NCBI RefSeq assembly: GCF_963678975.1
Contig: NC_089274.1
Span: forward strand, 17,687,633-17,751,632
Length of the DNA stretch: 64,000 nucleotides
Origin: Dysidea avara
Taxonomy: Eukaryota; Porifera; Demospongiae; Dictyoceratida; Dysideidae
Direction of reading: 5' to 3'
In this document: one piece after another, positions 1-12,339 of the stretch
How the letters are laid out: the number at the start of each line of letters is the position of its first letter
Numbering within the stretch: the first letter of the stretch is position 1
Position numbers and translations under genes: made by a program
The notes under the pieces: model-generated
Database searches by the model: none
What the model was told of the DNA's origin: nothing
Seen by the model: the letters and a program-made list of their open reading frames with translations, nothing else

Positions 1-2043
1 TAAATTCGGCAAAAAACGATTGTAGTAATTTAGTAAACCCAAATAAGCTCTAAGTTGTGTCAAGTTTTTAGGGATAGGTGCCTTCTGAATTGCATCAATT
101 TTGTCTGAGGTAGGGTGTAATCCTTGTGCATCAATACAATGACCTAAGTAAGTTACAGACGCTGACATGAACTCACATTTGGTTCTGTTAAGGCGGAGTC
201 CTGACTGCTTCATTCGGTTGAGAACTTCTGCTAGGACACGGAGATGTTCTTCATTATTTTCCCCTGTTATTAAGATGTCGTCCAAATAAACTACAATATG
301 AGGTAAATTTTGAAGTAAACTTTCCATAACACGTTGGAAAATAGCTGGGGCGGATGATATGCCAAATGGTAACCTGTTGTATTTGAATAGCCCCTTTGAG
401 GTGTTGATGATCACATATTTAGTTGACTCGTCTAAACAGAGGTGTTGGTAAGCTTGACTCATATCGAGTTTAATGAATTTCTGGCCTCCTGCAAGCTTGG
501 AAAACAAATCTTCTATTTTTGGAATAGGGTACTTGTCAAGAGGTGAAGCTTTGTTTACGGTCTGTTTGAAATCACCACAAATACGAACTGAGCGTTTATC
601 AGCTTTCATTACTGGAACAATTGGAGCTGCCCAATCTGCATGTTGAACAGGTGACAAAATACCATCAGCAACTAATCTATCTAGTTCAGCTTCTACCAAA
701 GGCTTCATGGCATAAGGAACAGGTCTAGCTTTGCCGAACCGTGGAAGGACTAAAGGATCAACAAAGATTTTTGCTTTGAAATCTTTCATCATGCCCACTC
801 CTGATTGAAAAACTTCAGAAAATTCTGATAGGACTTCCTGCAATTTCTCAGAATGTATGTTGTGTATAGCTTTCCAGTTCAAAGTAAGTTTTTCAAGCCA
901 GTCACGACCAATGAGACTTGCACCGATTCCAGATACGACTAACAAAGGTAAGGTTGTAGTTTGAGATTTATAGTAAACAGTTGCACTCATGATGCCCAAA
1001 ACTTTCAAAGGTGTGCCAGTGTAAATCTTCAATTTGACTGATGAATTCTGTAGAGGAACTTCAGGCCACAAGTACTTGTATGTCTGTTCAGAAACTAAGG
1101 ATAATGAAGCTCCTGTGTTAATTTCCATTGTGAAAGTTTTCCCATTAACATTAACTGTAACATTGTAAGGATTTTCTGCAGAGTTAGTATCCTTGAGGTG
1201 AAACAAGCCATACTCAAGTTCTGAAGTTGAACTGAGCACTTCCACTGAATCAATCTGTTTCTCCGCTTTGGGTGAGCGGCACACTTGCATCAAATGTCCA
1301 ATCTTGCCGCAATTATGACATTTAGCTTTAATGAACCTGCATTGTGTAGCTTTGTGTCCACTCTTACCACACCTGTAACATGTGACTGCAGCTGGTGGTT
1401 GTTTACCAGTTGTAGACTTGTGAGAAACAGGCTGACTTGGCTGTTTACTAGTAGACTTTAGTACATTAATTGGCTCTGAGGGAGTCCCTGCTCCAACTAT
1501 TGCGGTGTGACTGTGTGTGCCTCGAATCGTTTGAACATTCTGGGATGCCGTTTCTTGGCTGGTCGCAATCTCCAACGTCTTCTTGTAGGTTAAAGTCGTC
1601 TCTGCCAGCAGTAAATGCTGTGTCATTTCATTGTTAATTCCACATACTAGTCTGTCTCTAAGCATGAGTTCTAAAGTAGCACCAAAGTTGCAATATTCTG
1701 CTATTGACCTTAACTCTGCGACATACGTCAATACTGATTCACCTGGTCGACGGGAGCGACTGTTAAATTTAAATCTTTGAACAATTTCAGACAGAGCTGG
1801 TGTGTAATGGTCCTTCATGATCTTCAGTAGTTGAGCGTATTCTGTCTCATTGGGCTTCTCTGGAGCAATAAGGCTTCACAACTGTTTGTACGCCTTTGCA
1901 CCAATAACTGTCAGAAAAACAGGGCATTTCTTGGCATCATCCTTTATTCCGTTTGCTTCAAAAAAGAACTCAAGCATCTCTACATACTGATTCCAGTCGT
2001 CTTTGCTCTCTTTAAACTCTTCGATGTGACCAATAGTAGCCAT
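1..2043 (-). pseudogene. Gypsy gag-protease-RT frame with one premature stop
   Basis: The reading frame starts at the ATG at 2043-2041 (MATIGHIEEF), 18 nt beyond the primer-binding site. It is broken once by an in-frame TGA at 1878-1876 and then looks open in the same frame to position 1. Visible parts: gag; two zinc knuckles with CX2CX4HX4C spacing at 1380-1339 and 1320-1279; a protease motif at 1119-1108; RT with LPFGISSAPAIFQRVM and the catalytic YLDD at 288-277. The protease active site reads NTGA rather than the family's D-T/S-G-A, so the catalytic Asp is Asn. One stop plus a lost catalytic residue suggests a young but inactive copy. The TGA could also be read through or be an assembly error. 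Confidence 0.8.
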
Positions 2044-2060
2044 AGTATGAATCCACAAAG

Positions 2061-2071
2061 CCTCGTCACCA
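2061..2071 (-). other. Putative tRNA-Ser primer-binding site
   Basis: The minus strand reads TGGTGACGAGG, the complement expected for the 3' end of a eukaryotic tRNA-Ser (CCA plus an acceptor stem beginning GACGAGG), with one mismatch at the discriminator position. It lies between the proposed LTR and the gag ATG, where a priming site belongs. This is an inference from position and complementarity. Confidence 0.5.
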
Positions 2072-2073
2072 GT

Positions 2074-2221
2074 TGTACTGTCCTTAGTAGACTGTAGGAC
2101 TAGTGCACACAACACAATACACCAAGAAGTAATTTGAATCACTATCATTGGAAAACTCTGAAAAATATAGATTACAACTACATTTATATACACGCAAGCA
2201 ATTACATAATTTTAGATTACA
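2074..2221 (-). repeat. Proposed short 5' LTR of the Gypsy element
   Basis: The 148-bp minus-strand stretch begins TGTA and ends TACA, two bases before the primer-binding site. It contains a TATA box (TATATAAA, near 2190-2183) suited to an LTR promoter. The second LTR is outside the window, so the limits are inferred only from the TG...CA rule and the adjacent PBS. Confidence 0.4.
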
Positions 2222-2753
2222 TCATAATCATAATAAATAATAAATTTGTCCAGTCACTACAGTATTAATAGGGAATATTAATTCCTCAATGTGGTTAAGA
2301 CCAGCCTGATTGAAGATAAAAGGAAAGACAAGGCGCAGAGGGCACACACACTCATCAGAACCCCAAAAGGCACATCCCACTGGCAAATTTGTTATTGTGG
2401 CATAAATGGTGGCTGTCAGGCAAGTGTCAGGCTGGCAGGCAGACGAAATTTTGAGCTTCAGCTGTAAGTGTTTTCTTATTTTTAATTTTAAAGGCAGCAT
2501 TTTAGGCAGTGAGTCAGTTTTTGGGGGATCCCTACTTACACAGTTCTACCATACTGCTTGATAATGGAAAAGAGTGTGCCAGACTTTTTAAACTGTTCAG
2601 AGCTATTGAGCATTTAATAACATCAGTTTCTTGGAGCTTTAACTCCACAGTTATTGTCTTACATAGCTAAGAACTGTTTGAATAAACACACAAGATAACA
2701 GTTTTATATTTATTAACATTATGTATGAAGGTGTCTTGTATTATTTTTTGCAG
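2222..2753. other. Non-coding stretch between Gypsy LTR and first visible ABCA exon
   Basis: I see no gene or repeat structure here. It ends in a T-rich tract and CAG acceptor in front of the ABCA exon at 2754, so it is most likely intron. Confidence 0.5.
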
Positions 2754-3929
2754 GACACTGCTGCAATTAGAAGTGCCATCAGAGCTACTAGAGTGGTTAA
2801 CATTACTGACAAAGTTCAAGATTTAATTGACCAGACCAGGAACAAAAACATTTCTATGAACAAAAACATTTCTATGAACAAAAACATTTCTATGAACAAC
2901 ATGACAGAATGTTGCAAATATCCATACCAACTCTTGGACACAGTTTGTGCTTCCTTGTCTACAGTATGTGTGTGTGTGTGTGTGTGTGTTTGTGTGAGGC
3001 AGCATAGCCAAGTGGCTAGAGCATCAGCCTGGTAATCAAAAGGTTCCTGGTTCGATGCCCGATTATGCCAATTTGGTGTTGTTGTTGTTGTTGTTTCCTT
3101 GAGCAAGAAACTTTACTCACATTGCTCTAGTCTACCCAGCTGTATATTGGGGACCTGTTGGCGTGGTGTCATCTGGGGAAGCAGCCCACCCAGCTGTAAC
3201 ATCAATGGGTACCTGGTGTCATCTGGGGAAGCAGTCCACTTAGCTGAAACATTAATGGGTACCTGGTGTTTACTGGGGAAGCAAATGCACAACTGTCCTT
3301 GTCTCGCGTAGCGGTGTTGGGGTCGTTGTGGATCGTGACCTCTCTCCATGAGACCTGGACAGTCCTCCTGTGGGTTACTAGCCTACGATTTGCCTATTTG
3401 CCTGCACAAGGTTCAAGTGCCTGAGTAGTGCACAGGCATCCTTTGTGTGTGTGCGTGTGTGTGTGCGTGTGCGTGTGTGTGTGAGGCAGCATAGCCAAGT
3501 AGCTAGAGCATCGGCCTGGTAATCAAAAGGTTCTAGGTTCTATGCCCGGTTATGCCATTTTGATGTTGTTGTTGTTTCCTTCTGCAAGAAACTTTACTCA
3601 CATTGCTCCAGTCTACTCAGCTGTTTAAATGGGGACCTGTTGGCCTGGTGTCATCTGGGGAAGCAGCCCACCTAGCTGTAACATCAATGGGTACCTGGTG
3701 TCATCTGGGGAAGCAGTCCACCTAGCTGAAACATTAATGGGTACCTGGTGTTTACTGGGGAAGCAAATTCCCAACTGTCCTTGTCTCGCGTAGCAGTGTT
3801 GGGGTCGTTGTGGATCGTGACCTCTCTCCATGAGACCTGGACAGTCCTCCTGTGGGTTACTAGCCTACGATTTACCTATTTGCCTGCACAAGGTTCAAGT
3901 GCCTGAGTAGTGCACAGGCATCCTTTGTG

Positions 3930-3970
<41 letters not shown>

Positions 3971-6900
3971 CAGCATAGCCAAGTAGCTAGAGCATCGGCC
4001 TGGTAATCAAAAGGTTCCAGGTTCTATGCCCGGTTATGCCATTTTGGTGTTGTTGTTGTTTCCTTCTGCAAGAAACTTTACTCACATTGCTCCAGTCTAC
4101 CCAGTTGTTTAAATGGGGACCTGTTGGCCTGGTGTCACCTGGGGAAGCAGCCCACCCAACTGTAACATCAATGGGTACCTGGTGTCATCTGGGGAAGCAA
4201 ATTCCCGACTGTCCTTGTCTCACTTAACAGTGTTGGGGTCATTGTGGAACTTTGACCTCTCTCCATGAGACCTGGACAGTCCTCCTCCAGGTTACTAGCC
4301 TTGCCCCAGGAGGATTTGCCTGCACAAGGCTCAAGTGCCTGAGTGATGCACAGGCATCCCAGTGCTGGTTTTCTGGGCAACAATAGCTGTGTTTCACACT
4401 TCTGCCATAGGGTTTGCTTGCTTTGCTTGTGTGCTACAAACATATTGCATACACATACTACATGTGAAAGCAAGGTCTTCAGGTGCTGCTGCTATGCAGG
4501 GGAGGGACACACACACACAACACACACACACATATACACTACATGAGTACAGCCACACATTATATTAATGCATACTACATGCACACACACTCCACACTTA
4601 CCTGTGAACTCGCCCACTCACATACATGAACACATACACTATGGCAGACATTTTCAACACTTGGTTAAAATGTCTTTATCCTTTTCATATAGGAAGATTT
4701 AAAAAAATGTCCTGGAGGTAAACCGAGGGGTTATTCTGAATGCGAAGAGTGTCTCAGGTATAATCACATATATGTATTAGCACGCTTTAATGAATACCAT
4801 GCATGTATTCTATTGTATTAGCTATTTTCTAAAAGTGTAGAACACAAAATCATGTGCCTTCCAGGATGATGTTGAAGCAGCCAATGGTCATGTGACCAAT
4901 TTCCTATTATGCAACTGTTCTGCCACATAATATTACTGTCAAGCCTGAAGAGTACTTATAGACGAGTAGTGGAGGGTATATAATTACCCTAACCTAAACA
5001 ATAACCGATCTTCTATTCACTTGTTTTCTCAACACTTGTTTTCTCAACAGGTTGCCCCTATGTAACAGTAACATAGTGTAAATCTGCGATTAAGGATGAA
5101 ATTTTTGTGAAAATGAAAAAATCTGAAAATTGCATCCCTTGAAAGTTTTTATATATGTATGTATGTATGTATACATGGACCTGGTTGTGCAAGTTACCTG
5201 AACTAAAATGATGCTCCTTGACTGTCCTGTGTAATGTCCATATACAAGATATATGTGAATGCTTGCTTCTGTAGCATTAAATATACATAGGTAAACGTAT
5301 GTCATATGCATGTATGACTGTACATATGTGTGTATGTATGTCATTTTATGTATGTATTATGTAACACTTTATGTGTAGCTGTCATGAACACGGTAGAGCT
5401 GGACGTCATCTTGCTACCTGCACTTTTCCACTATATCGAGACAATGAAAACCCTGATTCAGATGAGGTGTTTTGCCCCTTCCCACCAAGTGTTAATATGG
5501 ATATCGACCCTGATGCTGCTGGACAACCATTGGAGTACATGAGCTACTTTGTGGATGATTACTTGTTAGATTTATCTGATAATCAGATTGACACCACTGA
5601 CTTCTTCAGACAATATATGGCAGGATTTCTGATCAGTACACGTGAAACTGCACTCTCTGTCTGTAGATCAAATGATACTGATTCTGTCAATGACGCAATG
5701 TGTCAGATGATTCTTGCAACTGAAATTGTAGAGGATGATCTTGCATTTACAGACACATTAGGTAGACAACAATATCAAAATTCAACTAACTGCACCATAG
5801 AAGAAACTGACAGGATACAAAGGATGGATGGTATACGTCTACTAAACTATGAGGATTCTGTCAACTGTGCATTCAATGGATATGATACAAGTGGCCCACT
5901 AGATGCTAATGATTTTCCTAACTGTCCAAACATTGACTTTGATGCTGACAATGTCACAAATTCAGTGTTTTCATTTGTTTCTGGAAATGGAACTACGGAC
6001 ATCTCACAGATAGAGGCAAACTTTAGTGTGGATGGTGCTGTTCGCAACAGGTTTGAAGGATTAGGCGGACACTTTGGTAGAGTATACTATGCTCCTACCA
6101 GTACACACATAACTGGAGCAACTGTCTACTATAATAATCAGGTACACATTAATGGTGTCACTTGTCACAAAGTACAGGAACATGTATATTTTAAAAATAT
6201 TTCCATGTTGTTAATTTGTCAACAATATTATTGTTTCATTCTCTAGCCATTCCACATGCCTGCTGCAGCTCTAAATGCTTTCCACATTATGTACTTACAT
6301 CACATACTAAATGACAGTGGAATTTCACAAGAAGATGCAAACATGTACACAATGAGAGTTAATATTCATCCACTGCCAAGAACAGCTGAAGGACAGGTAA
6401 GGGGATGAGTGGCAGAGGAAGTAGTTGATATGAGGGAGGCTGACCAGAGTATAGAATCTCTGGCAGCAGGGGGGGGGGGGGGGGCAGAAACTATAGCCGT
6501 TTTAGTTTTCACAATGTCTCAAAGTTCACCAAAATTAATTTATAGCAATTTTATAGGTACAATTTGAAGCATTTTAACTAAAACACTAACTTTTAGTCAT
6601 AAGTATTTAAAACAGGCTATTTACAATCTCTTTGGCAAGCTTTTAGCTATTGACTGCAAGGTTAATGAACATGTAGCAGTACAAAACAGCTTTAGCCACC
6701 TGTAAACATTTGGAACAGTGGTAAGACACCAACTCTCTCAAAGCAAGAGGTACCTGGTATGATTCCCGCTGTAGGCAACTTTTTGCATTAAATTTTTTTT
6801 TTTTTTACTATTAGGAGCACATTTTTATGAAGGCCTTGACTGTTTTATTAGAACGTTCTATCACACGGTTTTCAGCCCCACTCCAAGAAGGATAATTTGG

Positions 6901-9900
6901 GCGTGATATCATTCTGAGGGGGGCCTAGCCCCCCCCTCCGCCTATGAAGGGGATGACACTTGCTCGTTGTTGTTTTTTTGTTGTTTTTTGCTTAAAAGTT
7001 TTGTGAGACATTAAATCAGTGACTATTACTTTTCTAGGTTGATGCTGCAGAGAATGATTTCCTTGGGTTCTTGTTGTCCATCACAGTCATCTTTGGATTG
7101 TCCTTCCTGGCAGCTAGTTTCATTCTTTATCCTGTGGCTGAGAAGGCTTCAAAGGTATTGTACTACATATACACATAATAAGGTACTACTACCACCACCA
7201 CAGGCTAAACACATTCAGTTTGTTAGTGGAGTACATGTCACCAGTTTCTGGACATCTGCATATCTCTGGGATCTCATCAACTCATTTGTACCCATCATAG
7301 CTGCTGTGATATTGTTTGCTATCTTCCCTAATGACTCATACAGGGAGAACCTTGGAGCAGTGTTTCTACTATTTGTAAGGCTTTTTATCTAGTTTGTATT
7401 ATTGTTTCTCAACATAATTTTATTATTACACAGTTCCTCTTCTGTTGGTCCAGTATTCCACTTGTGTACTGCCTCTCATTTTTATTTTCCAATTCCCTCA
7501 TTGCCTTTGCACTTACCATTTTACTGTTTTTCTTCTCAGCATTGGTGAGTTTTATATACTAAACCACTGAACTATAAATACTGGGTGTTTTTTTTTTCTG
7601 ATCTAGTTTGGTCTGATAATTACATTTGTTGTAGAGAATGAAGAATCTCTAAATTACTTATTCCTTGTTGTGCCAAGTTATGCGTAAGTAAAAAAGTGTT
7701 ATAAATATTTGTTTGTGCATATTATTCAAATAAACTTCTACCTGGAGCAACATGATCTTGAAGGTAGATAGCAGACCAAGAAAGTTAAATTCTGAGTCAT
7801 GTGGATTATTTAGTTAATACAACAAAAAAACTTTCCCACATTGTAATTTCGAGCAGTGGTGGATGAGAACTATATAATTAAGTTTATATGCAGAATGCTA
7901 TCCATGTCTTTAGATGCTTCAAATCTTCTGCGAAACTAAAATCACCCCCCACTCTTTGGCCTGCTCCACCGCCCCCTATAAGCTATTTTTAAAAAGTGGC
8001 AAGTTACAGCCAGTGGTATTGAACTGTAATAAACTTACCTAAAAAGCCATTTATGTATGATGCATGGACTAGATTTGGTATATCTCAGTATGTGCTTACT
8101 TGTTTGTCGTCTGCTACTGGGCACTGATGCATTTCATCACATGTACACAATAAATAGAAGAAGGAATCAGTAGGAAAGACAGTACATTGTCAAACTTGTG
8201 TGTCCAACATGTATTTATGGTACTACTCAGTAGTAATTGTTGAATTTCTCAATGTGTATGGCTGTGTAATTATGTGATGGTATGTGGTTATATTATTCAG
8301 GTTCTCACAAGGTCTTGGAATCATACATACAAACTATGGTGTCAGAGAACAATGTGAAGAGTTTCCAGGGTAGGCACCTATATCCTACGTATGGTTGTGG
8401 TGTGTTTACAATTTTCTGATATTTAACAGGGTATGCGAACTTGAAGGTATAGAGTACGCTGAGAATACTTTAGATTTCAAGTATCCTGGAATTGGAGCAA
8501 ATCTTCTAACAATGGCTTTAGAGGGGTTTCTGTTCTTTGGATTAACAATACTACTCGAACAAACATTTTTCATACACCAAATAAAGGGAATGCTTAAAAC
8601 TTCTGGTGGAGTGGAGGAAGTGGAATTTTCACCCAATGAAGTAAGTGTTGTAGTGTAATTCAACCCAACATAGTTCCTTCTTCAAAGGATTCTGATGTAG
8701 CTCAGGAGAAAAGAAGATTGAATACTGATGAAATCAGTGATGATCTTATCCAACTTAAAAATCTAAAAAAGGTTATACAGATACTGTAATGTGTTGTTCT
8801 TCTGTGTAACATGCATGTTAATCCCTTTCCACCTTCAAAATTCCAGGTATAATTATGGTCTGAAGGGAATTATTAGCTTTAATCTTAAATAGATAAACCA
8901 GACGTAGTTGTTCTTTTAATTGTAATGATCCATTTTAGGCTGTGGCTTAAACTTCTTAATCTATACTTGTATTGCAAACACTAACCCTGAATAAAAATTA
9001 ACTCACTGACAGGCCAGTACAGGGCATACCCAGTGGGGTTTTCAGGGGTTTCGGGAAGCCCCTTTGAATTTTACATGGTGCTTGGAACATGGAGAAAGTG
9101 GTACTTCCAGTATTTTGGATTTATCATGAAACAGGACACTTTTGACAAATCTATTATCTAAGTTAAGCAACAGTGTCTCACATAATAGCAATATCAATTT
9201 AGTGTAGTGGTAATAACAAATTTAGTATAAAAAATTGATCTAATAAAGTATTCAAATATTAACTACTCGAATAGAACAGTCATTTAGCTGTAGTGGAAAC
9301 CCCTTTTCAAACTTCCTGCATACACCCCTGCAGTAGCTAAATGTTAAGTGTAGAACTAGATCAACAGTTTACATTCCGTACTACTGAAATCACATTGCGC
9401 TTCTCACCTCCCTACATGTACACATAACCTTAGTCACCAAAATGGTCCTGCTAGATTGTTACACATGTAACTATAGCTGTAGTTAGGGATTTTAGTATAA
9501 CCATCATCTATCATTCTGCACATTGAGTTTTTATAATAGTATAGTCCACATCATTATGTATGTACATAGCCTCTAACTATGTACATATTTGATTTATCAG
9601 ATGAATTTTTTTTTACAGAAATATGCTGGACATTTGGAAGGTCTAACATGGTTCCCACCAAAATATGCTGTGAGAGGTCTGAGTCTTGGAATCCCTAGAG
9701 GAGAATGTTTTGGGTTACTGGGAGTGAATGGTCAGTGTTCAGAACAGCTACATTGTTTCTACACCTGCTGTGTGGCAAACATTCATTGCATTTTAGCTCA
9801 ATTACATAATTGTCACATACGTACTTTGAATAGATTCATTCATTAGGTGCTGGCAAGACCACAACATTCAATATGTTAACAGGAGACATCAGACCATCCA

Positions 9901-11365
9901 GTGGTACAGCTCTTATTGCTGGTCATGACATTACAACTGACATCAGAGAAGTAGGTGTGATATGGGTATGACTGACTGTTTACAATCCTTGTCTTAGGTC
10001 CAGCGACGTATTGGATACTGCCCTCAGGTACATACTTTGACTTTTGGTTGTGTTTAGATAGCAATGTCTATTTAAGAACTGCATAGATTTATTCATTATG
10101 CTCTATTTCTGTGTTGTGTAGTTTGATGCTCTGATAGACGATATGACAGCATATGAGTTGTTGTGGTTGTATGCTCGGCTAAGGGGAATACCAGAAAAAC
10201 AGATCAAAGGTGTTGTGGACACTGAAATTCAACGGCTTGACCTGTTGAACCATGCTGATAGACTGTGTGGAACTTACAGGTTTATTTCTGCAGTCGTTTC
10301 TTGTTAATTTAGTGTGTTTAATTTCTGCAGTGGTGGAAATAAGCGTAAACTAAGCACTGCTATTGCACTTGTGGGAAGTCCCATTATTGTATTCCTGGTA
10401 AGTTACTTACTATTGTTGGTAGTGTGGAACTAAAAGCTTAACTATTACTAGGATGAGCCTACAACTGGTATGGACCCAGCTACCAGACGTCATTTATGGG
10501 ATGCTCTTATCACAGTCATTAAGGCTGGCAAGTCTATTGTACTCACTTCCCACAGGTCAGTGATAAACAGTCTAAAGGTAGTTATCCTGATTGTGTGTTG
10601 TCCTCTGTAGTATGGAAGAGTGTGAGGCTTTGTGTACCAGACTAGCTATCATGGTAAATGGAGAATTCAAGTGTCTCGGTGGAATACAACACCTAAAAAC
10701 TAAGTCTGTATACTATTTTTATACATTGTGTTTTAAAATACGTTTGCTTACCAGATTTGGGAAGGGATTTACTCTTCATGTGAAGATTGGATTACCAGAG
10801 GATTTTGTTAGTGCGGTATCTGAGCATGTTTTAGTACAGGGAAGATCAAATGTACGCCAAGGAAGTGGAGCAATACTTGGATCAAGATTTTTGACAAAAC
10901 AAATTTCACTTCAAGAAGAACCAAGTTCTCCTACATCATGGCAAAGTCATCCCACCACTACTCCTGCTACATCTCCTACTGCTGATAATGCTGTTCCTCT
11001 ACCTGACTATGGTCAATTTCCAACAGCTACAAGCAACTTCCACACCTTCATCAAGGAGAATTTTGAAAGCTGTACTCTCCTTGAAGAGCACCAGGTTTGT
11101 GACTTGTATCATGTGTGTGGTTTGTTAGCCACTGACTTCCTTGTAGGGAGCTATCTCTTACCAACTGGATGGACAAAACTTGACTTGGTCCTATCTCTTC
11201 CGCAAGCTGGAGGAGAACAAGACTCATCTGTTGATAGTGGACTATAGTGTTAGTCAGACCACCCTGGAACAAGTGAGATATGATGATAATATACATCACT
11301 TCATGTTTTGTTTTACACAGGTGTTCCTCAACTTTGCTAGGGATCAATTGTTTGAAGAACAGTAG
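2754..11365 (+). CDS. ABCA-subfamily ABC transporter, C-terminal half
   Basis: Lipid/sterol transporter of the ABCA subfamily, a membrane protein driven by ATP hydrolysis. Exons: 2754-2963, 4693-4757, 5379-6141, 6247-6396, 7038-7154, 7204-7374, 7434-7544, 7607-7683, 8301-8369, 8430-8640, 8688-8771, 9619-9730, 9847-9950, 9998-10027, 10122-10279, 10331-10397, 10452-10555, 10611-10703, 10755-11094, 11147-11272, 11321-11365; all phases agree (about 1068 aa). Order: second extracellular domain with many N-X-S/T sites, transmembrane helices (7038-8640), then nucleotide-binding domain 2 with Walker A GVNGAGKTTT (split by an intron), Q-loop YCPQFDAL, signature [10 protein letters not shown], Walker [14 protein letters not shown] and H-loop LTSHSMEECE. 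The tail ends in the ABCA-typical [17 protein letters not shown] Ser/Thr/Pro-rich insert lies in exon 10755-11094. The first half (TMD1, NBD1) is not in the window. The first two exons are less certain. An ATTAAA signal is at 11442. Confidence 0.93.
2995..4455 (+). repeat. Three tandem copies of a tRNA-derived SINE separated by TG tracts
   Basis: Copies lie at about 2995-3443, 3482-3925 and 3966-4455, in an ABCA intron. Each starts TGAGGCAGCATAGCCAAGTG, which resembles a tRNA A box, followed about 45 nt later by GGTTCGATGCC or a close variant, a B box; together these are an RNA polymerase III promoter. The bodies share repeated CATCTGGGGAAGCAG and ATGGGTACCTGGTGT blocks. Each copy is preceded directly by a (TG)n tract. 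Copies 1 and 2 end at CAGGCATCCTTT, while copy 3 continues into a longer tail. They are close to identical, so the triplication looks recent. Confidence 0.85.
6440..6955. repeat. Possible MITE with G-run ends in an ABCA intron
   Basis: The segment begins near a run of about 16 G (around 6469-6484) and ends with GGGGGGCCTAGCCCCCCCCTCCGCC. The two G/C-rich ends are only loosely inverted, so this is a weak call. The rest of the 641-bp intron has no coding signal. Confidence 0.3.
8772..9618 (+). other. Long ABCA intron
   Basis: The 847-bp intron has a weak GTTATA donor and a strong polypyrimidine-CAG acceptor. It carries one dispersed motif (TACTCGAATAGAACAGTCAT near 9265) also found elsewhere in the window. 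I see nothing else in it. Confidence 0.6.
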
Positions 11366-12339
11366 TTACAGCCCAAATATTTATATTGACACACTCTAGT
11401 GTATTTATACAGTATATATCAGTATTTATATGTGTTATAATATTAAAGTTACTACAAAGATACCTGTAAATTACAGTGACTTATCTGTATTTAAACATAA
11501 GTAACTGTTTTGATCAAAAAACACTGTCTGATGCTTGAGCTCAAATGGTAAAGGTGGATACCTATAGTTCATGCCAGAGCATAAAAATAAATCATTTCAG
11601 AATGTCCTCTAATTGAATGCTACTATCTAGGAGCGAAAATATTCTTGAGCTACGTATATGCTGCAGGGAAGGACCAAACTAAAGTCTAATTCACAAAGTA
11701 ATATCAAGTTTAGAATTTAAAATACATGTGGAAAATTCATGTCAAGGCTTCCTAATTTTCCAGGTCAGTCCCAAGAATTAAGATTATTGAAATTCTAAGA
11801 TTTATTAGGGATCATAGTAAAAAAACATGGGATGTTGCCTACACCTACCTGCAGATATACTTGTGGACCCTACTTCAGTCTATAGCCACAACTGAAGTAT
11901 AGAATTAAATATCCACTAGTGCAGGTGTATATGTAGGTGACATCCCTTGTGACTATTAATTGCTATAGTCAATCTTAAATTTCCTATTTTCTCTTGTACT
12001 TTTTTGTTCGTTAATTCTGGAATTATATACTGCATGCTATTCTCCCTGTATACCCTGTCAATCTCCTTTTAGACAGCTGTTGCATGAATAATTAAACCTG
12101 AACCGTTTGTTTTGTCTTGCTTGTTTTTATGGTACTTTTTGTAGGTGATGCCACTGTAATAAGCTTTTCCTTTTGTATTCATCTGACCCTTCTGTATTTA
12201 AATCAATAAAAATAAATCAGGAGTGCAAATTTTGTTCTCTACACAATCAATGCTAGAGTGGTCAAACACTCTAATAGAACAGTTACAAAATATAATATTT
12301 TTAAAACTGCGAGTAGCTATTTAATTTATTTGATAAAAC
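11366..12339. other. Intergenic stretch downstream of ABCA
   Basis: No gene is visible. It holds a small foldback at 11829-11975 (arms GGGATGTTGCCTACACCTAC and TGTAGGTGACATCCC, about 147 bp overall) and one copy of the ACTCTAATAGAACAGT motif near 12267. Confidence 0.5.

Larger units (their letters stand above)
1..2221 (-). mobile_element. Ty3/Gypsy LTR retrotransposon, 5' part (runs off window)
   Basis: On the minus strand the order is proposed LTR (2221-2074), primer-binding site (2071-2061), gag with two CCHC knuckles, retropepsin-like protease, then reverse transcriptase reaching the left edge in the middle of the RT thumb region. RNase H, integrase and the 3' LTR would lie outside the window. 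The gag-protease-RT order with a YLDD active site is the Ty3/Gypsy type. The element is antisense to the ABCA gene and probably sits in one of its upstream introns, because the window holds only the second half of that transporter. Confidence 0.85.

Noticed and set aside
2995..3075. Functional tRNA gene
   Set aside because: A- and B-box-like blocks are present, but the stretch does not fold convincingly into a cloverleaf and it recurs with a long tail, as a SINE does.
5052..5095. Possible extra ABCA exon after CTCAACAG at 5052
   Set aside because: It stops after about 12 codons; joining 4757 directly to 5379 keeps the frame.
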